From positions 1 to 9,253 of the forward strand of contig VSOK01000069.1 in assembly GCA_009774765.1 (NCBI GenBank): 9,253 nt of DNA, given 5' to 3'. Made by a program: the position numbers and the translations under genes. Position 1 is the stretch's first letter. Each line of letters starts with the position of its first letter. The stretch comes from Bacteroidales bacterium. GTDB taxonomy: Bacteria > Bacteroidota > Bacteroidia > Bacteroidales > UBA932. The notes under the pieces are model-generated. The model was not told the DNA's origin. It saw nothing but the letters and a program-made list of their open reading frames with translations, and did not search any database. Shown in pieces: positions 6,751-9,253 of the stretch.

Positions 6751-8013
6751 ATGATGAAATTTTGTGATATCTGGAAATACGGAAAGTCCGTTACGACATA
6801 TTTTGCGGCCTCGGTCATCCCGATGCTGCTTATGGTGCTGGCCAATCCTCTGATTGCCTTGAATATGTCTCCGGAAGATTATGCGGTTTCAGGATATTAT
6901 AATTCTTTTTCAGCATTGATGTCACCTGTCATCGTGTTCTATATGGTCCACTACTATTCAAAAAGATATTATGAAGTGGACAGCGAGGCCAGGCTAAGGC
7001 TCAAGGCTATGCTTTTCAAGGCATTGATCTTTTTCTCTTTCGGAATGTCCGTGATCTGCCTGGGGCTTCTTGCGGCATATCTGTTTTTAGTCAAAAAAGA
7101 TTTTTCTTTTCCTTTTATGCCGTATGCGGCGATAATGGTATTCGCCATACCTCTGACCGGAGTATATAAGCTGGAGCAGACAGAATGCCGTATGTCACGT
7201 GACTCAAAAGGATATTTCAATATTACAGTGGCGTCAGGGGTGATACTTGTGCTGATGAACCTGCTGTTTGTAGCGGGGGTGAAATGGGGTGCGCTGGGCA
7301 AGATGCTTGCTCCGATGGTGACCAATCTGATTGTATTTCTTTATGTTGTCGTCAGATACAGGAAACTTTTCCGCATAAAGACCACATTCGAAGAATTCCG
7401 CCGTACTCTGACATTCTGTCTGCCTCTCGCGTCAGGTGCCATGCTCGGATATTTCTCCAACGGATTCGACAGGACATATATGGAAAGCCTCGGCAATGTA
7501 ACTGAATACGGATATTATATAGTAGGAGCGCAGATCGCAGGATATCTGACTGTGGCTGCTACATCAGTCACTTCCACTTTCCAGCCTGACATCTATGAAG
7601 CCATAGCTATGAAGAACAGGAATTCGCTTGTCCGGACCTGTGTGATGCAGATAGGGCTCATAGCCGCCGGGGTTGCGGTGTTTGTCATATTGTGTCCGCT
7701 GATAATCAATTTGCTGACGGCCGGAAGATATGTGGAGTCAACGCCATACGCAAGGATAATTTCGCTGTCTACGCTGACAAGCTCCATATATTATGTGATA
7801 AACAATTATACGATTGCCAAGGGCAAGCCGCGGCTTTATCTCTACACTACCGTTATAGGAAGTGTCCTTACTGTCGCCGCATATCCTGCTGTTGTGGGAA
7901 ATTACGGATATTACGGCGGTGCCTATATGACAGGCATATCTTTTGCTGTGCTCGCCGCCGTCAATCTTGTCCTGCTTGGCATTTCACGTGTCTCGGGAAA
8001 CCGCAGGGCTTGA
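6751..8013 (+). CDS. Wzx-type polysaccharide flippase (MOP superfamily)
   Basis: Polytopic inner-membrane protein of 420 aa that probably flips an undecaprenyl-linked oligosaccharide to the periplasmic side. By eye I count 12 hydrophobic segments, starting at about residues 16, 52, 90, 121, 157, 185, 221, 255, 299, 333, 363 and 391, which is the usual number for Wzx. The segment SNGFDRTYMES (236-246) followed by GYYIVGAQIAGYLTVAA (254-270) resembles the central DR and VG.Y motifs of the polysaccharide_synt family. It starts at ATG 6751, or at 6754 one codon later, and lies 26 nt after the glycosyltransferase. Wzx proteins diverge strongly, so I give no gene symbol; MATE-type exporters are the main alternative but fit the context less well. 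The operon appears to end here, with no obvious terminator in the 59 nt before secA. Confidence 0.83.
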   Translation: MMKFCDIWKYGKSVTTYFAASVIPMLLMVLANPLIALNMSPEDYAVSGYYNSFSALMSPVIVFYMVHYYSKRYYEVDSEARLRLKAMLFKALIFFSFGMSVICLGLLAAYLFLVKKDFSFPFMPYAAIMVFAIPLTGVYKLEQTECRMSRDSKGYFNITVASGVILVLMNLLFVAGVKWGALGKMLAPMVTNLIVFLYVVVRYRKLFRIKTTFEEFRRTLTFCLPLASGAMLGYFSNGFDRTYMESLGNVTEYGYYIVGAQIAGYLTVAATSVTSTFQPDIYEAIAMKNRNSLVRTCVMQIGLIAAGVAVFVILCPLIINLLTAGRYVESTPYARIISLSTLTSSIYYVINNYTIAKGKPRLYLYTTVIGSVLTVAAYPAVVGNYGYYGGAYMTGISFAVLAAVNLVLLGISRVSGNRRA

Positions 8014-8018
8014 AAAGC

Positions 8019-8049
8019 TTTGTATAGTAAGCAATAATGATTATATTTG
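8019..8049 (+). promoter_or_regulatory. Bacteroidetes-type promoter for secA
   Basis: TTTG at 8019-8022 is followed by a 19-bp spacer and TATATTTG at 8042-8049. This is a near-ideal match to the Bacteroidetes TTTG-N19-21-TAnnTTTG promoter. It begins 6 nt after the flippase stop, and transcription would start around 8054-8060, leaving a leader of about 15-20 nt before the secA ATG at 8073. The -7 octamer is identical to that of the promoter before rfbA. It would give secA expression independent of the polysaccharide operon. Confidence 0.7.
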
Positions 8050-8072
8050 CAGGTTGTAAAAAATGAAATAGT

Positions 8073-9253
8073 ATGTCGGTTACAGATATTTTCAAAAAAG
8101 TATTCGGCTCCAAGGCGGACCGTGACATGAAGCAGCTCAAACCAATCCTCAACAAGATTCTTGCTGCTTATGACAGTATTGACAAACTCTCTGATGATGA
8201 GCTGAGGGCAAAGTCTGATGAATTGAAAGCTCTCATCAGCAAGAGAATAGAGGCGGATGAAGCCCGTATAGCCGAGATCAGGGAAGAATTGGAGAAGGAT
8301 ATACCTGTAGAGGACAAGGAAAAGCTCGCGTCAGAATCCGACAGACTTGTAAAGAAAGTGGATGAGGAGATAGAGGCTGTCCTTATGGATATTCTGCCTG
8401 AGGCATTCGCCGTGATGAAGTCTACTGCCAGGAGATTCAAGGAAAATCAGACCATAAGGGTCAAGGCTACGGATTTTGACCGTGACCTCAGTGCCGTAAA
8501 GGATTTCGTGGAGATTGACGGCGACTATGCGGTATGGCACAACCACTGGATGGCGGGAGGAAATGAAATCACCTGGGATATGGTGCATTATGATGTGCAG
8601 CTTATCGGAGGTATCGTCCTGCATCAGGGAAAGATTGCTGAGATGGCGACAGGAGAGGGAAAGACGCTGGTGGCGACTCTTCCGGTGTTCCTCAACGCCC
8701 TTGCCGGCAAAGGTGTGCACGTTGTGACGGTCAACGACTATCTTTCAAAGCGTGACTCCGAATGGATGGGACCTCTTTATATGTTCCACGGCCTTTCCGT
8801 GGACTGTATAGACAAGCATCAGCCAAACAGTGAGGCCCGCAAGAAGGCTTATGCCTGCAGCATCACTTTCGGTACGAACAACGAGTTCGGCTTCGACTAT
8901 CTCCGTGACAATATGGCAGTTTCCCAGGGGGATCTGGTGCAGAAGAAGCATCATTTTGCCATTGTCGATGAGGTCGATTCCGTGCTTATAGATGATGCCC
9001 GTACCCCTCTTATCATTTCAGGTCCTGTGCCTAAGGGCGATGACCAGCAGTTTATGGAATTCAAGCCGTATGTAGAGCGTCTGGTCGCGAACCAGAGGAC
9101 ATTGGTTACGAATACATTGAACGAAGCAAAGAAACTGATCGCCTCGGGAGACGAGAAAGAGGGAGGAAAACTTCTTCTCAGAGCATATAAGGGACTTCCG
9201 AAATACAAGCCTCTCATCAAATATCTGAGTGAGCCTGGCATCAAGCAGCTCCT
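8073..9253 (+). CDS. secA: Preprotein translocase ATPase SecA (5' part)
   Basis: DEAD-like motor ATPase that drives protein export through SecYEG at the inner membrane; only the first 393 codons are present and the frame is open at the right edge. The start MSVTDIFKKVFGSKADRDMKQ matches the conserved SecA N-terminus, and LPEAFAVM (108-115) and YDVQLIGGIVLHQGKIAEM (173-191) are hallmark segments. Walker A is MATGEGKT (191-198). VNDYLSKRD, YGT-type ITFGTNNEFGFDYLRDNM and the Walker B/DEAD motif VDEVDSVLIDDARTPLIISG (298-317, with D299 and E300) follow. In E. coli, GEGKT lies near residues 105-109, so this protein has an N-terminal expansion of nearly 90 residues in two blocks (about 55-107 and 122-172), a known Bacteroidota feature. 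An earlier ATG at 8063 reads only two codons before a stop. Confidence 0.97.
   Translation, partial: MSVTDIFKKVFGSKADRDMKQLKPILNKILAAYDSIDKLSDDELRAKSDELKALISKRIEADEARIAEIREELEKDIPVEDKEKLASESDRLVKKVDEEIEAVLMDILPEAFAVMKSTARRFKENQTIRVKATDFDRDLSAVKDFVEIDGDYAVWHNHWMAGGNEITWDMVHYDVQLIGGIVLHQGKIAEMATGEGKTLVATLPVFLNALAGKGVHVVTVNDYLSKRDSEWMGPLYMFHGLSVDCIDKHQPNSEARKKAYACSITFGTNNEFGFDYLRDNMAVSQGDLVQKKHHFAIVDEVDSVLIDDARTPLIISGPVPKGDDQQFMEFKPYVERLVANQRTLVTNTLNEAKKLIASGDEKEGGKLLLRAYKGLPKYKPLIKYLSEPGIKQL

Noticed and set aside
1..9253. Search for CRISPR arrays, tRNA/rRNA, insertion sequences, integrases, phage genes or attachment repeats
   Set aside because: None seen by eye. Gaps between genes are all under 130 nt, and every gene resembles its neighbours in style and direction.

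Overview
The window looks like a chromosomal segment of a Bacteroidota bacterium, probably Bacteroidales. Four observations support this. Two intergenic promoters match the Bacteroidetes sigma-ABfr consensus (TTG/TTTG, a 19-20 bp spacer, TAnnTTTG). Start codons are preceded by A/T-rich sequence rather than a clear Shine-Dalgarno. The SecA N-terminal region carries the long insertions typical of Bacteroidota SecA. The RfbB is the long form (about 380-390 residues) seen in this phylum. Genus cannot be fixed from the sequence alone.

Layout: all recognisable genes lie on the + strand. Positions 1-83 hold the last 26 codons of an unidentified upstream gene, followed after 3 nt by rnhA (RNase HI, 87-572). 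A 127-nt intergenic region carries a good promoter (591-621). It is followed by the complete dTDP-L-rhamnose pathway in the order rfbA (700), rfbD (about 1603), rfbC (2493) and rfbB (about 3058). After a 68-nt gap with a hairpin and a short AT-rich tandem repeat come ugd (UDP-glucose 6-dehydrogenase, 4290), a GT4-like glycosyltransferase (5597) and a 12-TM Wzx-type flippase (6751-8013). A near-perfect promoter (8019-8049) in the last gap then drives secA, which runs off the right edge (8073-9253).

How it works together: RfbA, RfbB, RfbC and RfbD convert glucose-1-phosphate plus dTTP to dTDP-L-rhamnose. Ugd makes UDP-glucuronate. The glycosyltransferase probably adds one sugar to a lipid-linked glycan, and the flippase probably moves that glycan across the inner membrane. 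This is a small surface-polysaccharide operon placed between two housekeeping genes. It is incomplete as a Wzx/Wzy system: no initiating phosphoglycosyltransferase, polymerase, chain-length regulator or export protein is present here. Those functions must be encoded elsewhere, or the product is a short glycan such as an O-antigen unit, a glycolipid or a protein O-glycan precursor.

I found no CRISPR array, tRNA, rRNA, insertion sequence or other clear mobile element. I see no strong evidence of an undescribed system. The most notable points are the glycosyltransferase lacking both glutamates of the usual EX7E motif, the minimal gene content of the operon, and the structured leaders before rfbA and ugd.
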